From the NCBI GenBank assembly GCA_944377385.1, contig CALWET010000016.1, positions 1 to 64,000 of the forward strand: a DNA stretch of 64,000 nucleotides, written 5' to 3'. Position numbers and translations under genes: made by a program. The number at the start of each line of letters is the position of its first letter. Position 1 is the first letter of the stretch. The notes under the pieces are model-generated. The model ran no database searches. It worked only from the letters and a program-made list of their open reading frames with translations, and was not told the DNA's origin. Source of the DNA: an uncultured Lachnospiraceae bacterium (GTDB lineage: Bacteria > Bacillota > Clostridia > Lachnospirales > Lachnospiraceae). Positions 50,835-60,162 of the stretch are shown in pieces.

Positions 50835-53800
50835 ATGCGCTGGACAGAGGAACAACAGAAAGTCATAGACGAAAGAGGCAGCAACATACTGGTCTCCGCC
50901 GCCGCAGGCAGTGGAAAAACTGCCGTGCTCTGTGAAAGGATACTGAGCCGCCTTGTGGATGAAAATGCTCCAATGAGCCTTGACAGACTGCTGGTCATGA
51001 CATTTACAAATGCAGCGGCTGAGGAGATGAAGGAGAGGATATCCTCGGGCTTAAAGGCAAAGCTTCAGGAAAAGAAAAGACAGCTTGCCGAGGCTTCATA
51101 CGGCGAGGAGAGATCAGGAGTTGAGGCTGTGCTTGAAAGGCTCAGGCACCAGGAGCTTTTACTCAGGGATGCGGACATCTCGACCATAGACAGCCTGTGC
51201 AGCAGGCTCATAAGGGATTATTATCAGGAGATAGACATAGATCCTGGATTCAGAACAGCTGAGGAGGGAGAGCTCAAGTTGATAAGGGAGGACGTGCTCA
51301 GGGACCTCCTGGAGGAAAAATATGCTGAGGCAGACGAGAGCTTCATGAGCTTTGCCGAGGCTCTGAGCAGCCGGCGCAGCGATGAAAAGCTCTCAAAGGT
51401 CATCGAGGACACCTATGACTTCATCCAGTCCGATCCCTGGCCCAGGCATTTCCTTGCCCGTATGCTCAGGGAGACTGAAAGTGAGAAAAAAGGCGATTAT
51501 GAAGCTCTGCCCTGGTTCAGCTATTTTATGGATCGCAGCTCAAGGGATTGCAGGGAATACAGCCTCATGATGGAGGACTGCATGGATGTTTGCCGGGAAG
51601 AGGACGGTCCTGCGGCATATCTTCCGGCAGCAGAGGAGCTGCATTCGTTTTTCCAAAGGCTTGGACAGACTAAGGACTACAAAGAGCTAAGGGATCTGTT
51701 AAATGGATTTACGCCTCAAAGGCTCAAGGCAGTCAGGGAAAAGGATGCGGATCCCGTCAAAAAGGATGGTGTCAAGCGCTGCATAGAAATGGCCAGGAAA
51801 TATATAAAGGGCCTGGCAGCTTCAGTTCCTCTTTCCACTGAGCTCCTGCAGATCACGACTGCAGGAAGCGCCTCCTATATAAGCTCCCTCATTCAGCTTA
51901 CGGAAAGCTTCATGGACAGATTTTCTGCGGCAAAGAAGGAAAGGAATATCGTGGACTTTGACGATATGGAGCATCTGTGTCTCAGCCTTCTTTATGATGA
52001 GGATGGAGAAAAGCTCATGCCTTCAGCCATTGCAGATGAATTGAGCCGCCAGTACGATGAGATACTCGTAGACGAATATCAGGATTCCAATCTGGTGCAG
52101 GAGGCTATCATATATGCGCTTTCTGGAGAACGCTTTGGACATCCGGATGTATTTATGGTGGGTGATGTAAAGCAGAGCATATACAGATTCAGGCTGGCCA
52201 GGCCTGAGCTGTTCATGTCAAAATACCGTAGTTATGGAGAGCCAGGCAGGGAAGCCGCAGAGTCAGGCGGGGAAACCATAGAGTCAGGTGGGAAAACCGT
52301 AGTTTCAGGCAGGATAGCAGGGGAGTCAAAGGGTGTCAGGATAGACCTCAACAAAAACTTCCGAAGCAGAAAGGCAGTGCTTGATGCAGTAAATTCCGTC
52401 TTTTCAGTGGTAATGCAAAGGGAGCTTGGCGGAATAGAATATGACGAGGCGGCAAGACTGTATCCGGGAGCTGAATATAAGGACGAGGGAGATGAGGCGT
52501 ACAGAGCGGAGCTTTCCATCCTTGATCTTCCCGAGGAGGGCTCTGAGGAGGCTTCGGAAGGCACTGACGAGCTGGAGGCCAGGCTGATAGCTGAAAGGAT
52601 AAAGGAGCTTATGGGAGAGGGCACGGCTACGGGATTGAAGCTTACATCCCCGGAGGGAAGCAGAAGGCTGTCATACAGAGATATAGTCATCCTGCTGAGG
52701 GCTCCAGGCTCCAGAGCCCAGACCTATGTGGATGTGCTTTCTTCTCAGGGCATACCTGCCTATACTGAGGCTACAAAAGGGTATTTTTCTTCGGTAGAGG
52801 TGGAGACCGTATTGTCCTTTTTGAGCATCATAGATAATCCAAGGCAGGACATAGCTCTTGCTGCAGTGATGCGCAGCGTTATAGGTGGTTTTTCGGATGA
52901 GGACCTTGCGAGGCTTAGATCAGAGGACATCAGTCAGGAGAGATCAGTTTATACAGAGGCCATGGAGGATACGGACCAGGATGATGTATATGAGGCCAGA
53001 GCCAGGGATATACAGGACACAGGACTTTACGGGCTTTATGATTCGCTGCTTTCGACATCAGGAGCAGAGACTGACCTTGGAAGGAAATGCTCTGACTTCA
53101 TAAAACTGTTGAACAGCTTCCGCAGGCTTTCTGAGATCCTGTCCGTAAGCAGGCTCATAGACAGGATATATAATTCTACAGGCTATTATGATCATGTGCG
53201 GCTGCTTCCCATGGGACATCTCAGGATCAAAAACCTGGACATGCTGCTTCAGAGGGCAGAGACCTATGCAGCTGCCGGTGAAAGCAGCCTCTTTGACTTT
53301 GTCAGATATATAGAGCTCATCAGATCATATGATACTGACTATGGTGAAGCGGGAGAATCCGAGGCGGCGGATCTGGTCAGGATCATGTCGATACATAAAT
53401 CGAAGGGCCTGGAATATCCGGTGGTCATACTTGCAAATGCTCAAAAGCAGTTCAACAGAGAGGATACCAGGGCTGATATACTGATGGACAGTGAGCTTGG
53501 CATGGGAGCAGATCACATTGATACTGAGCAGAGGATCAGATATCCGGGGCTGAAAAAGACGGCTATAAAGCTCAGGACCACGGAGGAGAGCCTGGCAGAG
53601 GAGCTCAGGATCTTGTATGTTGCCATGACCAGGGCCAGGGAAAAGCTGATCGTCACAGGGGCCGTCAAAAATGCTGGCTCCCGTATCGAAAAATATGGCT
53701 CCATGAGCATCCTCAGAAAAGAAGGGGCAAAGGCATATGTACCTGAGCTTATGGCTGCATCCTCGATGCTGGATGTCCTGCTTATGAGCGGAGCCTGTCA

Positions 53801-54749
53801 AGGTGGCAGCATAAAGCTTAGGATCAGCAGCATACCTGAGCTTTCGGACAGGGAGCTTATGAGGGAGCTTGACAGGAGAGAGGATATAGACAGGCTTTTG
53901 GAGGCTGATATAAGAGAGATAAGGGACCCGGGATATACTCAGGCCGTTATTTCCGGACTTGAATTTGTTTATCCTTATGAAAGGGAGACCAGGCTCAGGC
54001 CAAAGCTCTCGGTATCCGAGCTGAGGAATGGCGAGGCAGAAGACTACGCAGGCAGGGCGGGGCTAGATGATGAGATCGTGGAGGAAGACCTTTTTGTGAG
54101 CAGGCTTGATGCCCTTGAAGCCGGAAGCTCCGTAAAGGGCAGGGACGAGGGAAGCTCCTATGGTACCTTGCTGCATAGATTTTTTGAGCTTTTGGATCTT
54201 GCGGGATTTTATGGACTGGCCGTATCAGATATACGGGAGAGCGTCGAAAAAGAAAAAAGTGCCGGAAAAGACAAAAAGGATAAGCAGGCCTGCATGGCTG
54301 AATTCATAGATAAAGAAAGGGAGCGTATGGCTGCATCTGGGCTTTTATCCTCTGAAGAACTTCAAAGGCTTGATGCCAGGGATATAAGCTCCTTCCTCGG
54401 AAGCGGGCTTGCAGCAGAGATGGCCGAGGCTGCTGCGCATGGAAGGCTTAAAAGAGAGCAGCGCTTTATGGCACTTTTCCCTGCTGATGTACTGGATCCT
54501 TTGCAGGGCTCCTCAGCTCCTCAGATACTTCAGGGGATAGTGGACGCATTTTATGAAAGGCCGGATGGCAGCATCGTGATAGTAGATTATAAAACAGATC
54601 ATCTATATGACGAAGCCGCCTTCAGAAAAAGGTATGGCAGACAGCTGGAGCTATACAGGATGTCTCTGGAAAAATTGCTTGGGAAAGAGGGCATAAGCGC
54701 TGTGATATTCAGCACTGCCATGAAAAAAGCGATCTCTTGTACAAATTAA
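50835..54749 (+). CDS. addA: ATP-dependent helicase/nuclease subunit A
   Basis: SF1A helicase-nuclease partner of AddB. The 1304-residue protein has N-terminal WTEEQQKVI (Q-motif), Walker A SAAAGSGKTAVL (about 21-32), VDEYQDSN (motif II), GDVKQSIYRFRLARPELF (motif III), LNKNFRSR (motif IV), SIHKSKGLEYPVV (motif V), LYVAMTRAREKLIV (motif VI) and the C-terminal nuclease IVDYKTDHL. Between motifs III and IV, a heptapeptide repeat (bases 52239-52325) has been inserted, an unusual feature. GGGAGAA precedes the ATG at 50835. Confidence 0.95.
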   Translation: MRWTEEQQKVIDERGSNILVSAAAGSGKTAVLCERILSRLVDENAPMSLDRLLVMTFTNAAAEEMKERISSGLKAKLQEKKRQLAEASYGEERSGVEAVLERLRHQELLLRDADISTIDSLCSRLIRDYYQEIDIDPGFRTAEEGELKLIREDVLRDLLEEKYAEADESFMSFAEALSSRRSDEKLSKVIEDTYDFIQSDPWPRHFLARMLRETESEKKGDYEALPWFSYFMDRSSRDCREYSLMMEDCMDVCREEDGPAAYLPAAEELHSFFQRLGQTKDYKELRDLLNGFTPQRLKAVREKDADPVKKDGVKRCIEMARKYIKGLAASVPLSTELLQITTAGSASYISSLIQLTESFMDRFSAAKKERNIVDFDDMEHLCLSLLYDEDGEKLMPSAIADELSRQYDEILVDEYQDSNLVQEAIIYALSGERFGHPDVFMVGDVKQSIYRFRLARPELFMSKYRSYGEPGREAAESGGETIESGGKTVVSGRIAGESKGVRIDLNKNFRSRKAVLDAVNSVFSVVMQRELGGIEYDEAARLYPGAEYKDEGDEAYRAELSILDLPEEGSEEASEGTDELEARLIAERIKELMGEGTATGLKLTSPEGSRRLSYRDIVILLRAPGSRAQTYVDVLSSQGIPAYTEATKGYFSSVEVETVLSFLSIIDNPRQDIALAAVMRSVIGGFSDEDLARLRSEDISQERSVYTEAMEDTDQDDVYEARARDIQDTGLYGLYDSLLSTSGAETDLGRKCSDFIKLLNSFRRLSEILSVSRLIDRIYNSTGYYDHVRLLPMGHLRIKNLDMLLQRAETYAAAGESSLFDFVRYIELIRSYDTDYGEAGESEAADLVRIMSIHKSKGLEYPVVILANAQKQFNREDTRADILMDSELGMGADHIDTEQRIRYPGLKKTAIKLRTTEESLAEELRILYVAMTRAREKLIVTGAVKNAGSRIEKYGSMSILRKEGAKAYVPELMAASSMLDVLLMSGACQGGSIKLRISSIPELSDRELMRELDRREDIDRLLEADIREIRDPGYTQAVISGLEFVYPYERETRLRPKLSVSELRNGEAEDYAGRAGLDDEIVEEDLFVSRLDALEAGSSVKGRDEGSSYGTLLHRFFELLDLAGFYGLAVSDIRESVEKEKSAGKDKKDKQACMAEFIDKERERMAASGLLSSEELQRLDARDISSFLGSGLAAEMAEAAAHGRLKREQRFMALFPADVLDPLQGSSAPQILQGIVDAFYERPDGSIVIVDYKTDHLYDEAAFRKRYGRQLELYRMSLEKLLGKEGISAVIFSTAMKKAISCTN
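52239..52325 (+). repeat. 21-base tandem repeat inside addA
   Basis: Four units of 21 bases (starts 52239, 52260, 52281, 52302) and a partial fifth encode EPGREAA, ESGGETI, ESGGKTV, VSGRIAG and ES. Divergence between units shows it is not brand-new. It sits in a surface-loop position of the helicase core. Confidence 0.85.
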
Positions 54750-54769
54750 GAAACAATATATTTTTGCAG

Positions 54770-54823
54770 TTGATAAAAATGGCGGCTTGTGATATTATTA
54801 ACATAAATGTTAAATAATTAACA
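54770..54823 (+). promoter_or_regulatory. Promoter and Rex-like operator of the alcohol dehydrogenase gene
   Basis: TTGATA (54770-54775), 17 bases, TATTAT (54793-54798). At 54808-54823, TGTTAA-ATAA-TTAACA fits the clostridial Rex box TTGTTAANNNNTTAACAA except for its outermost bases. A further half-site, TTAACAT at 54798-54804, forms an overlapping palindrome with ATGTTAA. The box covers the transcription start, as expected for repression by NADH-sensitive Rex. Confidence 0.75.
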
Positions 54824-54870
54824 CATACATATTTTTTTCCTTTTTTTATCTGATCAGGAGGTATGATACG

Positions 54871-56060
54871 ATGAGCAGATTTACTTTACCCAGAGACGTT
54901 TATCATGGAGCAGGCTGCCTTGCTGAGCTGAAGAATCTTCCCGGCAAGAAGGCAATAGTAGTTACTGGAGGACATTCCATGAAGGCTACTGGTTTCCTTG
55001 ACAAGACCATCAATTATCTCAAGGAAGCAGGCATGGAGGTTCAGACCTTTGAGGGAGTTGAGCCCGATCCTTCAGTTGAGACAGTTATGAAGGGTGCCAA
55101 GGCCATGCAGGAGTTCCAGCCTGACTGGATCGTTGCCATCGGCGGTGGTTCACCCATAGACGCAGCAAAGGCCATGTGGGTATTCTATGAGTATCCCGAT
55201 GCAAAGTTTGAGGATCTGATCACACCCTTCAGCTTCCCCACACTTCGTACAAAGGCTAAGTTCTGTGCCATCCCTTCAACTTCCGGTACAGCTACAGAGG
55301 TAACAGCATTTGCAGTTATCACTGACTACGCTAAGGGAATCAAGTATCCTCTGGCTGACTTCAACATCACTCCTGATGTAGCCATAGTTGATGCCGAGAT
55401 AGCTGAGACCATGCCTCAGGAGCTCTGCGCAAATACAGGTATGGATGCCTTCACACATGCTACAGAGGCATTTGTTTCCACACTTAATTGCGAGTACACA
55501 GATCCTCTGGCTATCCGTGCCCTTCAGATCATCAACGAGTACCTTGTAAAGTCCTATCATGGTGATAAGGAAGCCCGTGAGAAGATGCACGATGCTCAGT
55601 GCCTTGCCGGTATGGCATTCTCAAATGCTCTGCTTGGTATAGTTCATTCAATGGCTCACAAGACCGGGCAGCCTACAGCGGCGGACATATCGTTCACGGA
55701 GCAGCAAACGCAATGTACCTTCCCAAGGTAATAGCCTACAATGCAAAGGACGAGACAGCCTGCAAGAGGTATGCTATCATAGCTCGTTATCTTGGACTCA
55801 AGGGCAATACCGATGAGGAGCTCAAGGATGCCCTGATCGCAAGAGTAAGAGAGCTTGACAAGGAGCTCAACATAGCTCTTTGCATCAAGGATTACAAGGG
55901 CGGCATCATAGACGAGAAGGAATTCCTCGACAAGCTTCCCGAGGTAGCAAAGAATGCAGTAGGAGATGCCTGCACAGGCTCCAATCCTCGTGCCATCACA
56001 CCTGAGGTCATGGAGAAGCTTCTCAAGGCCTGCTACTATGACGAGGAAGTGGATTTCTAA
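54871..56060 (+). pseudogene. Iron-containing alcohol dehydrogenase, split by a one-base deletion
   Basis: Reduces aldehydes to alcohols with NAD(P)H in fermentation. The first frame (54871-55731) carries GGGSPIDAAKA, STSGTATEVT, DAFTHATEAF and HSMAHKTG. The rest (AAYSGGHIVHGAANAMYLPKVI to the end) continues in the next frame to 56060. A single missing base at about 55665-55669 (ACCGGGCAGCC where ACCGGNGCAGCC is expected) explains the shift. Without it, a normal protein of about 397 residues results, with metal-binding histidines on both sides. The first frame ends in 22 unrelated residues. Strong codon bias (CGT, ATC, AAG) suggests high expression, so a sequencing error or recent mutation is more likely than long-standing decay. 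AGGAGG precedes the ATG. Confidence 0.85.
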
Positions 56061-56110
56061 ATCCAGAATGATCGTAAGATCTAAAAAAGATACATTTGAC
56101 TCTGACATAA

Positions 56111-56150
56111 GGAGGGACCGGCAGCGAATAAGCTGTCGGTCTCTTCTTAC
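56111..56150 (+). terminator. Terminator after the alcohol dehydrogenase gene
   Basis: GACCGGCAGC (56116-56125) pairs with GCTGTCGGTC (56132-56141) with one G-U pair, followed by TCTTCTT. Confidence 0.8.
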
Positions 56151-56219
56151 ATTACAAATTCATTACGCAAGCTGTCCCAAAATCGTAATAATTACTTGCC
56201 TGGATAAGCTCGGCAAAGC

Positions 56220-56249
56220 TTGACACAGGGCTGATGGAATCAGTAAAAT
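56220..56249 (+). promoter_or_regulatory. Promoter of the transglutaminase genes
   Basis: TTGACA (56220-56225), 18 bases, TAAAAT (56244-56249), 35 bases before the first transglutaminase gene. Confidence 0.6.
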
Positions 56250-56284
56250 ATAAACCATATTTATAATTTTAAGGGGCAGTTAAG

Positions 56285-57460
56285 ATGAGTGTGGGGGCAT
56301 TTGGTAGATCGTTCTGTCATAGGGCTGCGGCGTTTGCTGCGGCTTTATTTTTATGCGTTATAATGTTTTTCGCCACCGGGATCACAGCATTTTCGGCTGA
56401 GGGAAGCTGGCAGCAGGATACAAAGGGCTGGTGGTATCTGCTTGATGATGGAGGCTACAGTGCTGCAGGCTGGGAATACATAGATGGTGATATGTATTAT
56501 TTTGATCGCGAGGGCTATCTGGTCACAAACTGTCTTGTGGCGGACAGCGGTTATATTTATATCGTTGACTCGGATGGCCGCATGCTGAAGGATACAAGTC
56601 TCCATATGAATGGGACCGAGTATGTCATAGACAGCCAGGGACATGCGGTAACGGCTGCCATATACTATGCCTCGGTTGGCATGGGCGGATCCTCAGATGG
56701 GACAACTTTACAGGGCAGTGGAAATACATCAGCAGGCACGGGCTCACCGGGCTGGAGGAGTGATGACACAGGCTCCTGGTTCGTAAAGGCTGACGGCAGC
56801 TATCCCGTGGATGCATGGGAAAATATAGGCGGCACCTGGTATCATTTTGACAGCTTGGGTTATATGGAAAAGGACAGGCTTGTGTCCTTTCCCGATGGCA
56901 CCTACAGGTATCTTGGAAATGATGGAACGCCGGTAAAGGATACGGAGCTTAGCCTGGATGGAGTGGATTATACAGTGGATTCCGAGGGCGTGGCAGTTCC
57001 AAAGGCACCGCCAAAGACAGAAAATGAACTGGCTGCCGAGGCCTATGCCGCAAATATAGTTTCCCAGATCACGAATGCTTCCATGACGAAGCAGCAGAAG
57101 GCAGCTGCCATATATAACTGGCTCAGGTCCAATATCAGATATACGAGCAGCGGGCCTCAGAGTGATGAGGCATATTCTGCTCTTTACGGTTTCAGGCGCC
57201 GCAGCGGCTGCTGCTATGAGTACTATGCAATGGCTCATTTCATGCTTGAAGCAGCGGGCATGCCAAATATCCCGGTGATCAGGGCCAGTGACAGAGGACA
57301 TTACTGGAATCTGGTGGATATAGACGGCACCTGGTATCATTTTGATGCCACGCCAAGGCGACTTGGCGGTAACTGGTGCCTGGTAACTACAGATTATCTC
57401 AGGCGCAACTCCTGGGGCTCACATAATTTTGATGTATCGGCATATCCTGCCACTCCATGA
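56285..57460 (+). CDS. Secreted transglutaminase-like protein with choline-binding-type repeats (first)
   Basis: A 391-residue exported protein: signal segment to about residue 38, two blocks of degenerate cell-wall-binding repeats (39-122: GSWQQDTKGWWYL, INGDMYYFDREG-like units; 156-238), then a transglutaminase-like domain (245-391). The papain-like triad is complete: Cys310 (SGCCYEY), His339 (GHYWN) and Asp354 (HFDATP). Such domains crosslink proteins or act as peptidases or amidases; which applies here is unknown. AAGGGGCAG precedes the ATG. A paralogue follows 18 bases downstream. Confidence 0.85.
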   Translation: MSVGAFGRSFCHRAAAFAAALFLCVIMFFATGITAFSAEGSWQQDTKGWWYLLDDGGYSAAGWEYIDGDMYYFDREGYLVTNCLVADSGYIYIVDSDGRMLKDTSLHMNGTEYVIDSQGHAVTAAIYYASVGMGGSSDGTTLQGSGNTSAGTGSPGWRSDDTGSWFVKADGSYPVDAWENIGGTWYHFDSLGYMEKDRLVSFPDGTYRYLGNDGTPVKDTELSLDGVDYTVDSEGVAVPKAPPKTENELAAEAYAANIVSQITNASMTKQQKAAAIYNWLRSNIRYTSSGPQSDEAYSALYGFRRRSGCCYEYYAMAHFMLEAAGMPNIPVIRASDRGHYWNLVDIDGTWYHFDATPRRLGGNWCLVTTDYLRRNSWGSHNFDVSAYPATP

Positions 57461-57478
57461 TATATTTAAGGAGGAGCC

Positions 57479-58360
57479 ATGATCAAAAGCCATCGAAAAA
57501 ATGTCATCCTGCTTTTTATGGTCATTTCCCTGAGCCTTGGCTGGGGGATCATTGCCAATGCCCATGGACACCAGGGCCATCATGGCCTTACGGCGGACAG
57601 GGCCTTCGATGTCAACGGGAATGCCAGGGAGGGATTTGGCCCGGGGATACGGAGAGGAGAATGGGAAGAGACAGAGCAGGGGCGCTGCTTCAGATATCAC
57701 GACGGGAGCTATGCCATAGATCAGTGGGAGATGATAGACGGAAACTGGTACTGCTTCGATGAAAATGGGTATTGCAGGTCTGAATGTATTGCGGAAAAGG
57801 ATGGAGACCTGTATTGGCTGGATAACAGAGGGCACATGCTTTTTTCCAGGGAGCTTTGCGTGGATGGGACAGCCTATATCGCAGGCTCTGACGGCAGGCT
57901 TGTCAAGGCCTCCGAGGTGTCTGAATATGACAGCTTTGCCTCAGAGCAGGCCAGGTTTATTGTTTCAGAGCTCATTAACGAGGACATGGATGAAGCCGAA
58001 AAGATCGAAACCATATTTGACTATGTCAGATCAAATATGGAATATACGGTCTCAGGTCCCCTTAAAGACTGTGCCTATGGCGCTGCCTACGGCTTGAGGC
58101 GCAGAAGCGGAAACTGCTTTGAGTATGCGGCAGTATCTCATTATCTTTTGATGGCGGCAGGCTTTGATGACATCATAGTTTCCAGGGAGAGCGACAACAA
58201 CCATTTCTGGAATCTGGTCAGGATAAATGAGGGATGGAAGCATTTCGATACTACTCCCTGGGAACAGGTGGAGCGTATATGCATGGCTGATACGGAGCTT
58301 TTGGAGGAAAAATACTGGGACACCCATAATTTTGACAAGTCAGCCTATCCGCTTGCATGA
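57479..58360 (+). CDS. Secreted transglutaminase-like protein (second, shorter paralogue)
   Basis: A 293-residue exported protein with signal peptide (about 1-28), a short His/Gly-rich stretch (HGHQGHHG), one block of degenerate wall-binding repeats (60-140; INGNWYCFDENG-like) and a transglutaminase-like domain with Cys213 (SGNCFEY), His242 (NHFWN) and Asp257 (HFDTTP). It shares LRRRSG-x-C-x-EY and the closing THNFDKSAYP with its neighbour (SHNFDVSAYP), so the pair arose by duplication. AAGGAGGAG precedes the ATG. It has one repeat block where its neighbour has two. Confidence 0.84.
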   Translation: MIKSHRKNVILLFMVISLSLGWGIIANAHGHQGHHGLTADRAFDVNGNAREGFGPGIRRGEWEETEQGRCFRYHDGSYAIDQWEMIDGNWYCFDENGYCRSECIAEKDGDLYWLDNRGHMLFSRELCVDGTAYIAGSDGRLVKASEVSEYDSFASEQARFIVSELINEDMDEAEKIETIFDYVRSNMEYTVSGPLKDCAYGAAYGLRRRSGNCFEYAAVSHYLLMAAGFDDIIVSRESDNNHFWNLVRINEGWKHFDTTPWEQVERICMADTELLEEKYWDTHNFDKSAYPLA

Positions 58361-58364
58361 GCCC

Positions 58365-58444
58365 AAAGAGCCATACGATTTAATAAAGAGCTAAATGATT
58401 TAATAAAGAGTTATAGGATCTATTAAAGAACTATAAGATTTAAT
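58365..58444 (+). repeat. Four tandem 20-base repeats before the SGNH gene
   Basis: Units start at 58365, 58385, 58405 and 58425, each beginning AAAGAG or AAAGAA and ending GATTTAAT or GATCTATT. A partial fifth (AAGGAAGG, 58445) supplies the only ribosome-binding-like sequence. Nothing codes here. Confidence 0.88.
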
Positions 58445-58467
58445 AAGGAAGGGCAAAGAAAATACAG

Positions 58468-59568
58468 ATGGATTCGGAGATCCATAGAGAAAAAAAGAAT
58501 ATCCCAAGGCTGCTCAGGCTCGTACTCAAGCTTGTACTGCTCTTTCTTCTGCTTTTCCTGCTTCAGCGGCTGTTGATGCCCAAATATACCGGATCGGTAA
58601 TAGAGGGGAATTTTACGGAAGAGTATTATCTGGATACAACACCGCATGATCTCATCGTCATAGGAAACTGCGAATCCTATGAAAACATCTCTCCCATGGT
58701 GCTCTGGAGGGATTTTGGCATAACCTCATACATCAGAGGCAATGCAAACCAGCTTATCCCCCAATCCTATTATATACTCAGGGAGACTCTGAGACATGAG
58801 CTGCCAAAGGTGGTGCTGCTGAATATCCAGGCCATGACAGTGCCAGAGCAGACCACAGAGGAATATAACAGGATGGTCTTTGACGGTATGAGATGGTCCG
58901 TGGACAAGCTTGAAGGCATAAGGGCTTCGATGATGGAGGATGAAAGCCTGGTGGAATACTTTTTCCCACTGCTCAGATACAAAGACAGGATACTGGAGCT
59001 TTCGGGAGATGATATAAAATATGCTTTTTCGCAGAAGCCTGTACAAAGCTACAACGGATATTATCTGAGAGCCGATATCAGGCCCTATGATGAGGCTGCC
59101 TTTCCCCATGAGAGACGCAGGGAGGATTACAGCTTTTCCGAGAAAAATATGGATTATCTGAACAGGATAGCTGACCTGTGTGATGAACAAGGGATAGAGC
59201 TTGTGCTGATGAAGGCACCCTCGGCCTATCCGGTATGGGTAGAGCCCTATGAGCAGCAGATAGAGAGCTTTGCAGAGGAAAGAGGGCTGTTATATCTGAA
59301 CACTTTGGAGCATGACGAGATAGGCATAGACCTGAGCAGGGATACCTATGACGGCGGACTGCATCTTAATGTATATGGAGCTGAAAAGGTATCATCGTGG
59401 CTCGGAGATATATTGACAGAGGAGCTGGGCCTTTCGGATCACAGAGGGGACCAGGGGCTTTCTGAGCTCTATGAAAGCAGGCTTCAGGCCTATGAAGCTG
59501 AAAAGAAGGCTCAGAAGGAGGAATTCGAGGCCATAGGCTATATAAGCAAATACAGAAATGAAGGGTAG
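58468..59568 (+). CDS. SGNH/DltD-like extracytoplasmic protein with Cys at the nucleophile position
   Basis: A 366-residue protein with a single N-terminal membrane helix (about 14-36, LLRLVLKLVLLFLLLFLLQRLL). The external part has SGNH-fold block I as VIGNCESYENISPMVLW, with Cys where GDSL/SGNH enzymes have the nucleophilic Ser, and block V as DGGLHLNVYGAEK with Asp and His. From memory this GNCE/GDCE variant is typical of Lachnospiraceae homologues next to MBOAT genes. Role inferred: accepts or hands on an acyl group from the MBOAT protein 594 bases downstream. The ribosome binding site is weak and distant (AAGGAAGGG, 14 bases). Confidence 0.8.
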   Translation: MDSEIHREKKNIPRLLRLVLKLVLLFLLLFLLQRLLMPKYTGSVIEGNFTEEYYLDTTPHDLIVIGNCESYENISPMVLWRDFGITSYIRGNANQLIPQSYYILRETLRHELPKVVLLNIQAMTVPEQTTEEYNRMVFDGMRWSVDKLEGIRASMMEDESLVEYFFPLLRYKDRILELSGDDIKYAFSQKPVQSYNGYYLRADIRPYDEAAFPHERRREDYSFSEKNMDYLNRIADLCDEQGIELVLMKAPSAYPVWVEPYEQQIESFAEERGLLYLNTLEHDEIGIDLSRDTYDGGLHLNVYGAEKVSSWLGDILTEELGLSDHRGDQGLSELYESRLQAYEAEKKAQKEEFEAIGYISKYRNEG

Positions 59569-59661
59569 AAAACCCGGGATTTTTCTGTTATAACATAGGC
59601 ATAAACAGGATATAAGGCTCCGTCATATCAAGGGGGCCATGCAAAATGGAGGGATAGTAAG

Positions 59662-60162
59662 ATGAAAGTATTAAAAAAGGCAGCAGCCCTTATGCTGATC
59701 GGTGTCATGTCCATGACAACGGTAGTTACCGTAGCAGCGGCTCAGACGGAGGAAAAGAAGGCTTACAGCTTTACCTATGAGGAAGAGACAGTTGTGCCTG
59801 GAGAGGCAGCAGCTTCAGCACTCAAGAAGCTTGGCAAGGCAAAGTCCGAGCAGCCTCTTACCAACTGCGCAGATGACAGCGGCCATGATATCTGCTATAT
59901 ATATGATGGCTTTGAGCTGATCACCACAAAGAAGGACGGCAAGGAGATCGTAAGTGAGATAACCATCACAAAGGCTGATATCCCCACAGAAGAGGGCCTT
60001 GAGATAGGTGACCTGCCGGCTACGGTCAAAAAGCTCTACAGCGGAATAAAGGGAGAGATGGGGCTTTATACCATAGAGCTTGGAGATACAAGGCTGGTCA
60101 TCGACTGTGATTTTGACGACAGCAAGGTCATAGCCATCACCTATGAGTATGCGGCCAAGTAA
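59662..60162 (+). CDS. Small secreted protein of the MBOAT/SGNH cluster
   Basis: A 166-residue protein with signal peptide (MKVLKKAAALMLIGVMSMTTVVTVAAA). The mature part has SFTYEEETVVPGEAAASALKKLGKAKSEQPLTNCADDSG, then KDGKEIVSEITITKADIPTEEGLEIGD; two cysteines (in TNCADDS and DICYIY) may form a disulfide. I recall similar small proteins (KALGEPKS-like motif) beside SGNH-MBOAT pairs in Lachnospiraceae, but no function is known to me. It shares one base (TAATG) with the MBOAT gene, so they are translationally coupled. Confidence 0.78.
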   Translation: MKVLKKAAALMLIGVMSMTTVVTVAAAQTEEKKAYSFTYEEETVVPGEAAASALKKLGKAKSEQPLTNCADDSGHDICYIYDGFELITTKKDGKEIVSEITITKADIPTEEGLEIGDLPATVKKLYSGIKGEMGLYTIELGDTRLVIDCDFDDSKVIAITYEYAAK

